From Micrococcus lacusdianchii (GTDB lineage Bacteria; Actinomycetota; Actinomycetes; Actinomycetales; Micrococcaceae): 64,000 nucleotides of DNA. The notes beneath the pieces are model-generated. The model was not told the origin of the DNA. It saw nothing but the letters and a program-made list of their open reading frames with translations, and searched no databases. Each line of letters starts with the position of its first letter. Position 1 is the stretch's first letter. This document shows, piece by piece, positions 41,669-50,022 of the stretch. The stretch spans positions 186,001 through 250,000 of the forward strand of contig NZ_JAKNUW010000001.1 of NCBI RefSeq assembly GCF_023155805.1. Reading direction: 5' to 3'. A program made the position numbers and the translations under genes.

Positions 41669-42798
41669 GCCGTCGCCCCGCCCGCGCCCCCTTCGCGTTC
41701 GGCGGGGTCGAGGTGCCGGCCGGCCGCCGCCACGAGCTGTCCCTGCCGATCTCCCAGCTCGTCACCGGCGCGGACGTCACCCTGCCCGTGCACGTGCTCC
41801 ACGGCCGCGAGGACGGGCCCACCGTGTGGGTCTCCGCCGCGATCCACGGGGACGAGGTGGCCGGCGTCGAGATCGTCCGCCGCGTCCTGGAGCGCCTGCA
41901 GCCCAAACACCTGCGCGGCACCCTGCTGGCCGTGCCCATCGTCAACGTGCTCGGCGTGATGGCCGGGGACCGCTACCTGCCGGACCGCCGCGACCTGAAC
42001 CGCTCCTTCCCCGGCTCCGCCCGGGGCTCGCTGGCCTCGCGCATCGCGCACCTGATGATGACCGAGGTGATCGGCCGCTGCACCGTGGGCATCGACCTGC
42101 ACACCGGCGCGGACCGCCGCTCCAACCTGCCGCAGATCCGGTGCGACCTGGAGGACCCCCAGACCCGCGCGCTCGCCGAGGCGTTCGGCGCGCCCGTGCT
42201 CTTCCACGCCCGCCTGCGGGACGGCTCCCTGCGCGCCGCGGCCCGCGAGACCGGCGCGCGCGTGCTGCTCTACGAGGCCGGCGAGGCCTGGCGGTTCGAC
42301 GAGTACGCGATCGCCCCCGGCGTGGACGGCGTGCTGCGCGTCCTGGCGCACCTGGGCATGGTGCGCGCCGCCGACGTCGGGCTGACCCCCGGCGACGACG
42401 AGGTGCCCCCCGCCGTCGACGCCACCGGCGAGAACGCCGAGTCCGTGGAGACGGACCCCGGCACCCACGTGGTGTGGCGCTCCGGGTGGGTGCGCGCCCG
42501 CGCCGACGGCCTGCTACACCTGGACGTGGCGCTCGGGCAGACCGTGCGCGCGGGCGAGCGGATCGGCGCGCTCTACAACTCCTTCGGCCGCCGCCTGGCC
42601 CACGTGAGCGCGGAGCTCAGCGGCGTGGTGGTCGGCCGCGCCGAGGCCCCGCTGGTGCACCGCGGGGACGCGCTCGTGCACATCGGCGAGCTCGACGGCC
42701 GGCCGACCACCACGCTGCCGGTGGCCGAGCCCGTGCGCTCCGGCGTGCGCGGAGGCCGGCCCTCCCACTACGAGGAGCGGGCCGAGCACCTGCCCTGA
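41665..42798 (+). CDS. Succinylglutamate desuccinylase/aspartoacylase family protein
   Basis: 377-residue zinc carboxypeptidase-fold hydrolase. Metal ligands lie in VSAAIHGDEVAGVEIV (HxxE) and GIDLHTGADRRSNLPQI (second histidine), with the catalytic glutamate in LLYEAGEAWRFDE; RRDLNRSFPGS is a family motif. A lipoyl/biotinyl-like C-terminal strand region follows. It is coupled to the retropepsin-like gene and lies beside rimK; this trio recurs in other bacteria and may act on glutamylated or related peptides (inference). Confidence 0.88.
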   Translation: MSRRPARAPFAFGGVEVPAGRRHELSLPISQLVTGADVTLPVHVLHGREDGPTVWVSAAIHGDEVAGVEIVRRVLERLQPKHLRGTLLAVPIVNVLGVMAGDRYLPDRRDLNRSFPGSARGSLASRIAHLMMTEVIGRCTVGIDLHTGADRRSNLPQIRCDLEDPQTRALAEAFGAPVLFHARLRDGSLRAAARETGARVLLYEAGEAWRFDEYAIAPGVDGVLRVLAHLGMVRAADVGLTPGDDEVPPAVDATGENAESVETDPGTHVVWRSGWVRARADGLLHLDVALGQTVRAGERIGALYNSFGRRLAHVSAELSGVVVGRAEAPLVHRGDALVHIGELDGRPTTTLPVAEPVRSGVRGGRPSHYEERAEHLP

Positions 42799-42824
42799 GC
42801 GGCACGCGGCGTCCTGCGCGCGAC

Positions 42825-43202
42825 TCAGACCTCCGGCGAGACGAACGCCGCGGTGTCGTAGTACGTGGCGAAGCGCTGCACCAGGTCCCCGGAGAACTCC
42901 AGCAGGGATACCCCCGCGTAGGAGACCTCGCGGCCCGTGGTGAGGGTGCCGGTGGAGGTCCACTCGAGGACGCCGAGGTCGCCCTCCTCGCGCACGGAGA
43001 CGAACTCGGTGGAAAGGCTGGAGAAGACCTCGCGGTACTGCCGCCAAAACTCCTCGGGTCCCTGGTCGGCGCCGGAGGCGTCCTTCTCGGGGCGCTGGAG
43101 GGTGGCGCCCTCGGCGAACAGCTCCAGCAGCGGGGCGGCCTCGCCCTCGTCCATGCGGTGCAGGGCCTCGACGAAGCGGTCGGTGCGGGTCTCGGCGGTC
43201 AT
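42825..43202 (-). CDS. NTF2-like (SnoaL/nuclear transport factor 2) family protein
   Basis: 125-residue alpha+beta cone-fold protein: MDEGEAAPLLELFAEGATLQ, EEFWRQYREVFSSLSTEFVS, LGVLEWTSTGTLTTGREVSY and YAGVSLLEFSGDLVQRFATYY are typical. Members are isomerases, dehydratases or binding proteins; nothing here fixes the role. ATG 43202 has AGGAGG close upstream. It is a single gene convergent with the desuccinylase-like gene, which ends 26 bp away. Confidence 0.8.
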   Translation of the reverse strand: MTAETRTDRFVEALHRMDEGEAAPLLELFAEGATLQRPEKDASGADQGPEEFWRQYREVFSSLSTEFVSVREEGDLGVLEWTSTGTLTTGREVSYAGVSLLEFSGDLVQRFATYYDTAAFVSPEV

Positions 43203-43456
43203 GGGTTCCTCCTGGGGTTCGGGCGGCCCGGGGCGGGAGGCCCGGGGTCCGCGGTGGTCGCCAGCGCATCACTGATCCGCCGCTGTGCCCACCCCTGGGG
43301 CGCGCCCGGGATGCGAGAGGAAAAAGTCCTCGCTTAGTGGCGGCTGATCCCTGGACACCGGGGGTGTCGTGGCGGTCCAATGGGAGGTGTCGTCAGGCGG
43401 GCATGCGGAGCCGCCCGACGGCCGATCGTTCCACCCCGCCTCCGAAAGGCATCATC

Positions 43457-43690
43457 ATGCTGAAGGCCATCTCCTCCATGGGCATCAAGTCCGATCACAT
43501 GTACGCCGCCGGCCTGGCCTCCGTCGGCCTGACCTGGGTCGCCTGGGCCGTCTCCCGCTTCGGCGCCGACGAGCCCAAGCCCCAGGCCGACCGCTGGGGC
43601 CTGTTCACCGGCGAGTGGGCGCCCACCTTCATCGCCCTCGGCACCGCGCTCAAGCTCGAGGAGCAGAACGCGCGCTCGCTGACCAAGTGA
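43457..43690 (+). CDS. Small hypothetical protein, one or two hydrophobic segments
   Basis: 77-residue protein from ATG 43457, with GAAAGG eight bases upstream. SDHMYAAGLASVGLTWVAWA forms a hydrophobic stretch, and TFIALGTALKLEEQNARSL a second, amphipathic one. I do not recognise a family. The clear ribosome binding site and the biased third-position GC suggest that it is real. No gene is seen in the 254 bp before it. Confidence 0.6.
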   Translation: MLKAISSMGIKSDHMYAAGLASVGLTWVAWAVSRFGADEPKPQADRWGLFTGEWAPTFIALGTALKLEEQNARSLTK

Positions 43691-43794
43691 CCCGCTGACC
43701 CGTGGGACCGCCGGCACGGCGGCTCCACGGACTCCACGGTCCCGTGCCGCCCGGCGAGAGCCGACGGCGCGGGGCCGTCCCGTGTCCCGGAGCC

Positions 43795-44782
43795 CTAGGC
43801 CGAGGGCCGCCGGGCGATCTCGCGACGGCCGTGCACGAGGGCGTAGTACCCGGCCAGGGCCGCCACCAGCCCCGCACACGTCAGGAACATGACGGGGATG
43901 CCCGCCGCGGCCACCAGCACGCCCAGCATCACCGGACCCAGCCCGGTGCCCAGGTCCAGCAGCAGGAAGTACGTGCCCATCGCCACCCCCACCGACGACG
44001 GCGGCACCACCTGCGCCGCGATCGTCTGGAACACGCTGATCCCCGGCCCGTAGCTCAGTCCCAGCACCGCACGGCCAACGATGGTCCCGGCCGCGAAGAG
44101 CACGAAGAACAGGCCCGGCAGCGTCGGGGCCAGCCCCTGGCCGGAGGCGTAGACACCCACGAACGTCAGGATCCCGCCGTAGGCGAAGCCGGTCGCCATG
44201 GCCACCACGGCCACCGGGGCCGCCTCCAGGGAGAACACCGCCGCGCGGTGCAGGCGGAACCGGCCCATCCGCTGCCCCTCCGGGACGCGCAGCAGCAGCG
44301 AGACCAGCAGGGCCGCCGTCGTGAGGCCCGTGCAGGCGAGGAACAGGGCGTCGTGCCCGGGGCCGCCGGCCAGCTGGAACGCCAGGACCGGCCCCACCGC
44401 GCCCGCGATGGTCATGGCGGTGGAGAACCAGCCGGTCCCCTCGGAGCGCCGCGCCGGCGGGACGATCGACTGCACCGTCGTGGCGAGGACGGTGCCCGCG
44501 GCCCCGAAGCACATGCCCCCGGCCCCAGGCAGTGGCGGCCGGGGCGGTGGTCACGCGGGTGACCACCGCCCCGAGCACGAACGCCCCCACCACCAGGCCG
44601 GCCTACGCGTCGGCCGCGCCGAACCGCAGGACCGCGTACGCGGCCATCGCGGTCATGAGGGAGTAGAAGATCATGGCCACGAAGAAGTACGTGACCCCCA
44701 CCAGCACGAACTGCCGCGTCCACAGGCGCTGCGGCGGCGCATCGGCGGGCACGGGGTGGGGGAGGTCGGCCATGTCCGCCAT
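43795..44782 (-). pseudogene. MFS transporter, disrupted by in-frame TAG, deletion and frameshift
   Basis: The N-terminal piece from ATG 44782 (LWTRQFVLVGVTYFFVAMIF, then YAVLRFGAADA) is a normal first MFS helix pair, but a TAG at 44603-44605 stops it. The same frame goes on with AGLVVGAFVLGAVVTRV. Near 44530 the frame changes, with some 60 residues of helix 3 and the following loop missing, and MCFGAAGTVLATTVQSIVPP picks up again, running in good frame to 43795. The C-terminal 239 residues carry eight or nine helices but cannot make a full transporter. Confidence 0.78.
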
Positions 44783-44810
44783 TGTCCCCGGTCCGCGGGC
44801 GGTCCCACGC

Positions 44811-44857
44811 ACGACGACGCCCCGCCCGTTCCAGCGGAACGGGCAGGGCGTCGTCGT
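44811..44857. terminator. Long hairpin terminator after rplI
   Basis: Two 22-base arms (44811-44832 and 44836-44857) pair with one mismatch around a 3-base loop. It lies 63 bases after the rplI stop and upstream of the broken MFS gene, so it ends the ribosomal-protein transcript. Confidence 0.8.
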
Positions 44858-44919
44858 CGGTCTCCCGGAGAGGCCGGACGGCGTCCGGCGCGGGGCCGGC
44901 CGCCCTCAGAAGCGGATGA

Positions 44920-45384
44920 TCACTTCTTGGAGCCCTTGGCGGCCACGACCTGCAGGGCGACGGTCGCGACGACCTCGTCGTGCAGGCGCACCTGGGCCTC
45001 GTGGTTGCCCACGGTCTTGATGTGGGCCGGGAGGGTCACCTGGCGCTTCGAGACGGTGCCGAGGCCGGCGGCCTCGATCGCCTCGGCCACGTCCGCGGCC
45101 TGGACGGCGCCGAACAGGCGGCCCTCCTCACCGGCCTTGCGGTCGATGCGGACGGTGGCCGACTGCAGCTTCGCAGCCTGGGCCTGGGCGTCCTCGAGCG
45201 AGGCCGCGGCGCGCGCGGCGCGGGCGGCCTGCAGGGACTCGACCTGCTTCTCCCCGCCCTTGGTCCACACGGTGGCGAAACCGCGCGGGAGCAGGTAGTT
45301 GCGGGCGTACCCGTTCTTGACCTCGACGACGTCACCGTCGGTGCCGAGGCCGGCGACCTCCTGGGTCAGGATGAGCTTTGCCAT
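44920..45384 (-). CDS. rplI: 50S ribosomal protein L9
   Basis: 154-residue L9 of the large ribosomal subunit. N-terminal [20 protein letters not shown] and the [16 protein letters not shown] signature bind 23S rRNA; a long connecting helix follows, then the C-terminal domain with [16 protein letters not shown] and the end KGSKK. Last gene of rpsF-ssb-rpsR-rplI, 27 bp after rpsR. Full length. Confidence 0.97.
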   Translation of the reverse strand: MAKLILTQEVAGLGTDGDVVEVKNGYARNYLLPRGFATVWTKGGEKQVESLQAARAARAAASLEDAQAQAAKLQSATVRIDRKAGEEGRLFGAVQAADVAEAIEAAGLGTVSKRQVTLPAHIKTVGNHEAQVRLHDEVVATVALQVVAAKGSKK

Positions 45385-45411
45385 TGTCGTTCCTCTCCTC
45401 TGCTCGCTCGA

Positions 45412-45651
45412 TCAGCCGCGGCCGGCGCCGGCGTAGGGCAGCAGGGCCACCTCGCGGGCGTTCTTGACGGCCTGGGCGATCTTGCGCTGCTCCTGGACGG
45501 TCACGCCGGTCACCCGACGGGCGCGGATCTTCCCGCGGTCGGAGATGAACTTGCGCAGCAGGGCCACGTCCTTGTAGTCGATCTCGGTGATCTTGGCGGC
45601 CTTGAGCGGGTTGGACTTCGGTTTGGGCTTGCGGAGTTCAGCCTTCGCCAT
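45412..45651 (-). CDS. rpsR: 30S ribosomal protein S18
   Basis: 79-residue S18, which binds next to S6 on the small subunit platform. [20 protein letters not shown] and [20 protein letters not shown], followed by [12 protein letters not shown], are the conserved core. ATG 45651 fits, with GAAGAAGGAG upstream. No CxxC zinc motif is present, so this appears to be the zinc-independent form. Confidence 0.97.
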   Translation of the reverse strand: MAKAELRKPKPKSNPLKAAKITEIDYKDVALLRKFISDRGKIRARRVTGVTVQEQRKIAQAVKNAREVALLPYAGAGRG

Positions 45652-45859
45652 CGTGGTGCTCCTTCTTCTCTGGAGCCCGCAGAACGGTTCTGCGGGATGG
45701 GATCCACGCGGTGTGCCGCGTGGAGTGCGCCGCGGCGGTGCCGCGGTGCGGGGGTGGCCCGGTGTGACGGGCCTCCGGGCGACGCACGCCCGGACGGGGG
45801 TCCTGAGGGGACCGGAGGGCCGGACCGCCGTGCGGGGCACGACGCCGGCCGGCCGCCGA

Positions 45860-46456
45860 TCAGAACGGCGGCTCACCACCGGCGGGGGTGTCCCAGCCGC
45901 CGCCCGCGCTGCCGCCGGACCAGGGGTCCTGCGCCGGAGCGGACTGCTGGCCGCCCGAGGGCTGGCCCCAGCCGCCGGACTGCTGTCCGCCGCCGAAGCC
46001 GCCGTCGTTGAACCCGCCGCCCTGCTGGCCGCCCCCGGAGGAGCCGCCGCCGGGCTGCTGCCCGCCGCCGAAGCCACCACCGCCGCCACCGCGCTGCGAG
46101 CGCGTGACCTTGGCCGTGGCGTACTTCAGTGAGGGGCCGACCTCGTCCACGTCCATCTCCCAGGACGTGCGGTTGTTGCCCTCACGGTCCTGGTAGGAGC
46201 GGGACTTCAGGCGTCCCTGCGCGACGACGCGCATGCCCTTGGTCAGCGACTCCGCCACGTTCTCCGCGGCCTCGCGCCAGATCGAGCAGCGCAGGAACAG
46301 GGTCTCCCCGTCCTTCCACTCGTTGGACTGGCGGTCGAAGGTGCGGGGGGTCGAGGCGACGGTGAAGTTCGCCACGGCCGCACCGTTCGGGGTGAAGCGC
46401 AGCTCGGGGTCGGCGGTGAGGTTGCCGACCACGGTGATGACGGTCTCTCCGGCCAT
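45860..46456 (-). CDS. ssb: Single-stranded DNA-binding protein
   Basis: 198-residue SSB. The OB-fold (residues 1-112) starts [20 protein letters not shown] and includes [20 protein letters not shown] and [20 protein letters not shown]; a glycine/glutamine-rich linker follows, ending in GGEPPF, a form of the acidic DDIPF-type tip that contacts partner proteins. The tip lacks the usual paired aspartates. The gene lies between rpsF and rpsR; gaps of 116 bp before it and 208 bp after it are wider than usual within this operon. Confidence 0.95.
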   Translation of the reverse strand: MAGETVITVVGNLTADPELRFTPNGAAVANFTVASTPRTFDRQSNEWKDGETLFLRCSIWREAAENVAESLTKGMRVVAQGRLKSRSYQDREGNNRTSWEMDVDEVGPSLKYATAKVTRSQRGGGGGGFGGGQQPGGGSSGGGQQGGGFNDGGFGGGQQSGGWGQPSGGQQSAPAQDPWSGGSAGGGWDTPAGGEPPF

Positions 46457-46572
46457 GGTCACTCCTGTGTTCGCGAAATCGGTCAGCGGGCGGGGACGGA
46501 ATTCCCCGGTGGTGTCGCCGGGTGCGGGGCGGATCGGCCGGGCCGACCGCCGGACGCTCCCGGCGGCGAAGA

Positions 46573-46878
46573 TCACTCGGCGGAGATCTTCTGCTCCTCC
46601 GGACGGATGATCTTGGTGCGCATGATCGTCTCGTTGATGTTCAGGACACGATCCAGCTCCTGGGTGGCGGCCGGCTCGGCCTGGAAGTTCACGACCACGT
46701 AGATGGCCTCGGACTTCTTCTGGATCTCGTAGGCGGTCTTGCGGCGACCCCACACGTCGATGCTGTCGACGGTGCCGCCGGCGTTGGTGACGACCTCGAG
46801 GTACTTCTTCAGGGTCGGCTCCACGGTGCGCTCGTCGACCTCAGGGTCGATCAGCACCATCAGCTCATAAGCACGCAT
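46573..46878 (-). CDS. rpsF: 30S ribosomal protein S6
   Basis: 101-residue S6: [40 protein letters not shown], and [20 protein letters not shown] are conserved. The C-terminus ends in EEQKISAE, with a glutamate as expected for a RimK target, though the classic double-glutamate end is missing. AGGAGG stands nine bases before ATG 46878. First gene of the operon, with a structured leader upstream. Confidence 0.97.
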   Translation of the reverse strand: MRAYELMVLIDPEVDERTVEPTLKKYLEVVTNAGGTVDSIDVWGRRKTAYEIQKKSEAIYVVVNFQAEPAATQELDRVLNINETIMRTKIIRPEEQKISAE

Positions 46879-46887
46879 GAGAACCCA

Positions 46888-46929
46888 CCTCCTCTGGGCT
46901 TGCGGCCACGGCCTCTCCGTGGCAGGAGG
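46888..46929 (-). promoter_or_regulatory. Candidate S6:S18-responsive leader masking the rpsF ribosome binding site
   Basis: In the rpsF leader CCTCCT (46929-46924) can pair with AGGAGG (46893-46888), the rpsF Shine-Dalgarno, and between them GCCACGG (46923-46917) and CCGTGGC (46911-46905) form an inner hairpin. A leader bound by the S6:S18 dimer is known for rpsF operons in several phyla; here the idea rests on the pairing and position. Confidence 0.45.
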
Positions 46930-47184
46930 TTCTGTGCTCGTCCCCCGCGCGTCGGTCCACACTCTTGGCGGCACGCGGAGAATCCTGACGATCCTATCAT
47001 CCGGGTCGAGCACCGGGCCATGGCCCGGTGGGCCGTCAGCGCGGCCCGGGCCCCGGGCCGGGGAGCCCAGGGGCATCGGGTCCCGGGGTCCGCACCCCCC
47101 GCACGGACCCCGGTCGGCCGCGGCCTCGATCCCGATCCCCAGTCAACCCCAGCCGCGCTCCGTGCGGGGCGGGTCGGCGTCGTC

Positions 47185-47193
47185 TGTGGACAA
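47185..47193. promoter_or_regulatory. Isolated perfect DnaA box upstream of the rpsF-ssb operon
   Basis: TGTGGACAA, the exact complement of TTGTCCACA, about 300 bp upstream of rpsF. Apart from this box, the leader and the inverted-repeat element at 47213-47270, I see nothing in 46879-47319. Confidence 0.45.
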
Positions 47194-47212
47194 CCCGGGC
47201 GGCCACGCCCCC

Positions 47213-47270
47213 GCCCGGGCGCAGTACTGCCGCGTATCCGCCGGTCTACCTGGCAGTACTGCGCCCGGGC
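47213..47270. repeat. 58-bp inverted-repeat element, copy 1
   Basis: GCCCGGGCGCAGTACTGCC, a 20-base loop, then the exact reverse complement. The whole 58 bp, loop included, is identical to 48431-48488. It lies 50 bp after the DUF559 stop and could end its transcript. Confidence 0.9.
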
Positions 47271-47319
47271 CACGCCGGACACCCCACCGACCCCCGCACC
47301 CGCGTCCTCGTGCCGCCCC

Positions 47320-48285
47320 TCACCCGCCGCCGCGCGCCCGCAGCAGCCGTCGCACCCGCTCGACGAACCGAGGCCACTCCGCGAGTCCGAACACCGCGAG
47401 GTCCACCCTCAGGGTCTCCACCCCCGCGTCCCGCAGCTCCTGATCCCGGCGCATGTCCCGCCGGTACTGGTCCGCGCGGCTGAAGTGGTGCTCGCCCTCG
47501 TACTGCACGGCCACGCGCGCGGCCTCGAAGTACAGGTCCACGGGGGTCGACCGCAGCACCCGTCCCCGCGCGTCCCGGGCCAGGGGGATCCGGGGGTTCA
47601 CCTGCGGCTCGGGCAGGCCGGCCCGGACCAGTCGGAGCCGCAGCCGGCTCTCCTGGGGCGAGTCCGACCCCGCGCGCAGGTGCGGCAGCGCCTCCTGCAG
47701 GGCCCGGCTTGCGGGGCGGCCGGCCACAACGTCGACGGCGGCCCGCAGCTCGTCCGGCCGCGCGAGGGGGTGCCCCCAGCCCGGGGGAAGCCGACCGCGT
47801 GGCCCGTCGGCCCGCCGCAGCAGGGCGTCCCCGGCGACGACGAGGTCCTCCCCGCGCAGTCCGGCCGCGGCCAGGTCGAGCCACGTGCGCACCGGGGAGG
47901 TCACCGTGTGGGCGTTCCCCGCGGCGCCCAGGACCACGAGGTCCACCGCAGGGTCGAGACGCAGGCGGTGCCCCTCGACCCCGGCCACGCGCGGCTGGGC
48001 CGCGGGCCGGAGGCGGGAGAGCTGCGGCGGGGCCTGCCTGCCGGGCGGCAGCCACAGTCCCCACAGTGCCGCCGCGGACGCGTGGCTGACGATCAGGCTC
48101 CGGTCGCCCTGGGCGTGCGCCACGGCCATCTGGACGGACGTCACCGGCGCATCGCGTCGACGCCGCAGCCCGCGGCCGGCGGCCACCAGGTCCGGTCGGC
48201 GTGCACGGCTGGTGACCAGCCCGGCCTCGACGGCGCGGCGCACGGGGAAGACGGGCTCGGGGACGGCGTTGAGGGGGTCGGTCAT
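47320..48285 (-). CDS. DUF559 (Vsr-like nuclease fold) protein with AbiEi-like N-terminus
   Basis: 321-residue protein. The C-terminal DUF559 part shows SPQESRLRLRLVRAGLPEPQ, VDLYFEAARVAVQYEGEHHF and DQELRDAGVETLRV, the pattern of a Vsr/restriction-like nuclease fold with possible catalytic E and D residues. The N-terminal half, with an LIVSHASAAALWGLWLPPG segment, resembles the winged-helix domain of AbiEi-type antitoxins. Such proteins are common in actinobacteria and their role is not known to me. Identical inverted repeats flank the gene at 47213 and 48431. Confidence 0.8.
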   Translation of the reverse strand: MTDPLNAVPEPVFPVRRAVEAGLVTSRARRPDLVAAGRGLRRRRDAPVTSVQMAVAHAQGDRSLIVSHASAAALWGLWLPPGRQAPPQLSRLRPAAQPRVAGVEGHRLRLDPAVDLVVLGAAGNAHTVTSPVRTWLDLAAAGLRGEDLVVAGDALLRRADGPRGRLPPGWGHPLARPDELRAAVDVVAGRPASRALQEALPHLRAGSDSPQESRLRLRLVRAGLPEPQVNPRIPLARDARGRVLRSTPVDLYFEAARVAVQYEGEHHFSRADQYRRDMRRDQELRDAGVETLRVDLAVFGLAEWPRFVERVRRLLRARGGG

Positions 48286-48430
48286 GGGCCGAGTCCAGCC
48301 CGCGTGGTTGCTCCACGGCAGGGAGTCGCCCCGACCTGGGGAGGGGCGCGCCGTCGTCGTCCGGTGTGCAGGAGGCGACGGCGGCCCCCAGGGTCAGGCC
48401 ACCGGCGGCACCCGGCCCCGCCCCGCGTCG

Positions 48431-48488
48431 GCCCGGGCGCAGTACTGCCGCGTATCCGCCGGTCTACCTGGCAGTACTGCGCCCGGGC
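48431..48488. repeat. 58-bp inverted-repeat element, copy 2
   Basis: Identical to 47213-47270 in arms, loop and orientation. It lies 44 bp after the aminopeptidase stop and before the DUF559 start, at the 3' end of a minus-strand gene like the first copy. Confidence 0.9.
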
Positions 48489-48531
48489 GGGAGGCCGCGG
48501 GGCCTTCCGGTCGCCCGCCTGGGTCCCACCC

Positions 48532-50022
48532 TCAGACCCCCGAGAAGAACGCCCCCACCGCCGCGGCCAGCCGGGCCGGGTCGCCCGCGCCGCACATCTC
48601 CCGGGCCGAGTGCATGGACAGCAGGCCGATGCCCACGTCCACGGTCCGCACGCCCAGGCGAGTCGCGGAGATCGGGCCGATCGTGGAGCCGCACGGCATG
48701 TCGTTGTTCGAGACGAACCGCTGGAACGGCACTCCGGCCACACCGCACCAGCGCGCGAAGGCGGCCTCGCCCTCGGCGTCGGTGGCGTAGCGCTGGTTGG
48801 CGTTGATCTTCAGCAGCGGCCCGGCGTCCACGCGCGGGTGGTTCACGGGGTCGTGCCGCTCGGCGTAGTTCGGGTGCACCAGGTGGCCGGCGTCCGCGGA
48901 CAGCAGCCACGATCCGGCCCGCGAGCGCGCCACGCCCTGCCCGCGCACGCCCACGGCGTCCAGCACGCGGTCCATGACGTCCTCGAGCAGGGGCCCGCCC
49001 GCGCCGGTGCGGGTCGCCGAGCCGACCTCCTCGTGGTCGAACGCGGCGAGCACCGGGATCACCGGGGCACCCGCGGCCTCCCCGGCCACGCCGTCGGCGA
49101 CGACGCCGGTCCACCCCGGCGCGTCGTCGTCGCCGTCCGCGGCGCCCGGCTGGGGGCGTCCGGCGGCGAGGGCCTCGAGTGCCACGAGCCCGGCGTGCAC
49201 GGAGGAGAGGTTGTCCAGTCGGCCGGACGCGAAGAACTCGCCGTTGGCGCCGAACGCGGCGGGAGCCTGCGCGTCGGCGACCACCACGTCCGCCCCGCGC
49301 ACGTCCGCCACGTCCACGCTGGCCTGCGCGGCCAGCAGCTCGAGGACGTCGCCACTCCTGCGCACGACGCCGGTCACGGCCTCCGCGTCCCCACCCGCCT
49401 CAGCGTCGGACGCGCCGCCCACGGACGCGACGATCGGCTGGGTGTGCCGCTGGCGGCCCACCTTCAGCCCCTCCTCGTTGACGCCGCGGTCCAGGTGGAC
49501 GGCCAGCTGCGGGATGCGGCCCACGGGGCCGGTGGCGGCGAGGACCTGACGACCGTCCGCGAGCACGAGGCGTCCGGCGAAGCGGAGCTCGCGGTCCAGC
49601 CACGAGTTCAGCAGCGGCCCGCCGTACACCTCCACGCCGGCCTGCACCCACCCGTCGGCGGTCACGGTGACGTGGCTCGGCTTGAGCTTGAAGCCGGGCG
49701 AGTCCGTGTGGGCCCCGAGGACGCGGAACACCGGCACGGCGGGGGCCTCGCCGGCGTCGTCGGAGTGCACGGGGTCCGGCACGAGCCAGGCGACCACGGC
49801 GCCGTCCCGGACCACCACGTACCCACCGGGGGTCGCGGGGAACTCGTCCGCCTCGGACAGGCGGGTGAAGCCCACGGCCTCGAGGCGGCGGGCCACCTCG
49901 GCGGCGGCGTGGAAGCTGGACGGGGAGGCCTGCACGAACGCGGCCAGGTCCTGCAGGTGCGCGGACAGGGCGGGTGCGCCGGGCACGGGGGTCGGCGCGG
50001 GGGCGGGGCTCTGCGTGGTCAT
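48532..50022 (-). CDS. apeB: M18 family aminopeptidase
   Basis: 496-residue metallo-aminopeptidase of the M18 (aspartyl aminopeptidase) family. Zinc ligands and active residues lie in FRVLGAHTDSPGFKLKPSH, PVLAAFDHEEVGSATRTGAG and the late LLSMHSAREMCGAGD; AQPASVD-like inserts are normal. It removes N-terminal residues, usually acidic, from peptides in the cytoplasm. ATG 50022 overlaps the stop of the glycosyltransferase gene by four bases. Confidence 0.93.
   Translation of the reverse strand: MTTQSPAPAPTPVPGAPALSAHLQDLAAFVQASPSSFHAAAEVARRLEAVGFTRLSEADEFPATPGGYVVVRDGAVVAWLVPDPVHSDDAGEAPAVPVFRVLGAHTDSPGFKLKPSHVTVTADGWVQAGVEVYGGPLLNSWLDRELRFAGRLVLADGRQVLAATGPVGRIPQLAVHLDRGVNEEGLKVGRQRHTQPIVASVGGASDAEAGGDAEAVTGVVRRSGDVLELLAAQASVDVADVRGADVVVADAQAPAAFGANGEFFASGRLDNLSSVHAGLVALEALAAGRPQPGAADGDDDAPGWTGVVADGVAGEAAGAPVIPVLAAFDHEEVGSATRTGAGGPLLEDVMDRVLDAVGVRGQGVARSRAGSWLLSADAGHLVHPNYAERHDPVNHPRVDAGPLLKINANQRYATDAEGEAAFARWCGVAGVPFQRFVSNNDMPCGSTIGPISATRLGVRTVDVGIGLLSMHSAREMCGAGDPARLAAAVGAFFSGV

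Noticed and set aside
46933-47280. Long plus-strand frames through the ribosomal operon and its upstream region
   Set aside because: They are antisense shadows caused by high GC; no family pattern, and the minus strand holds rpsF, ssb, rpsR, rplI.
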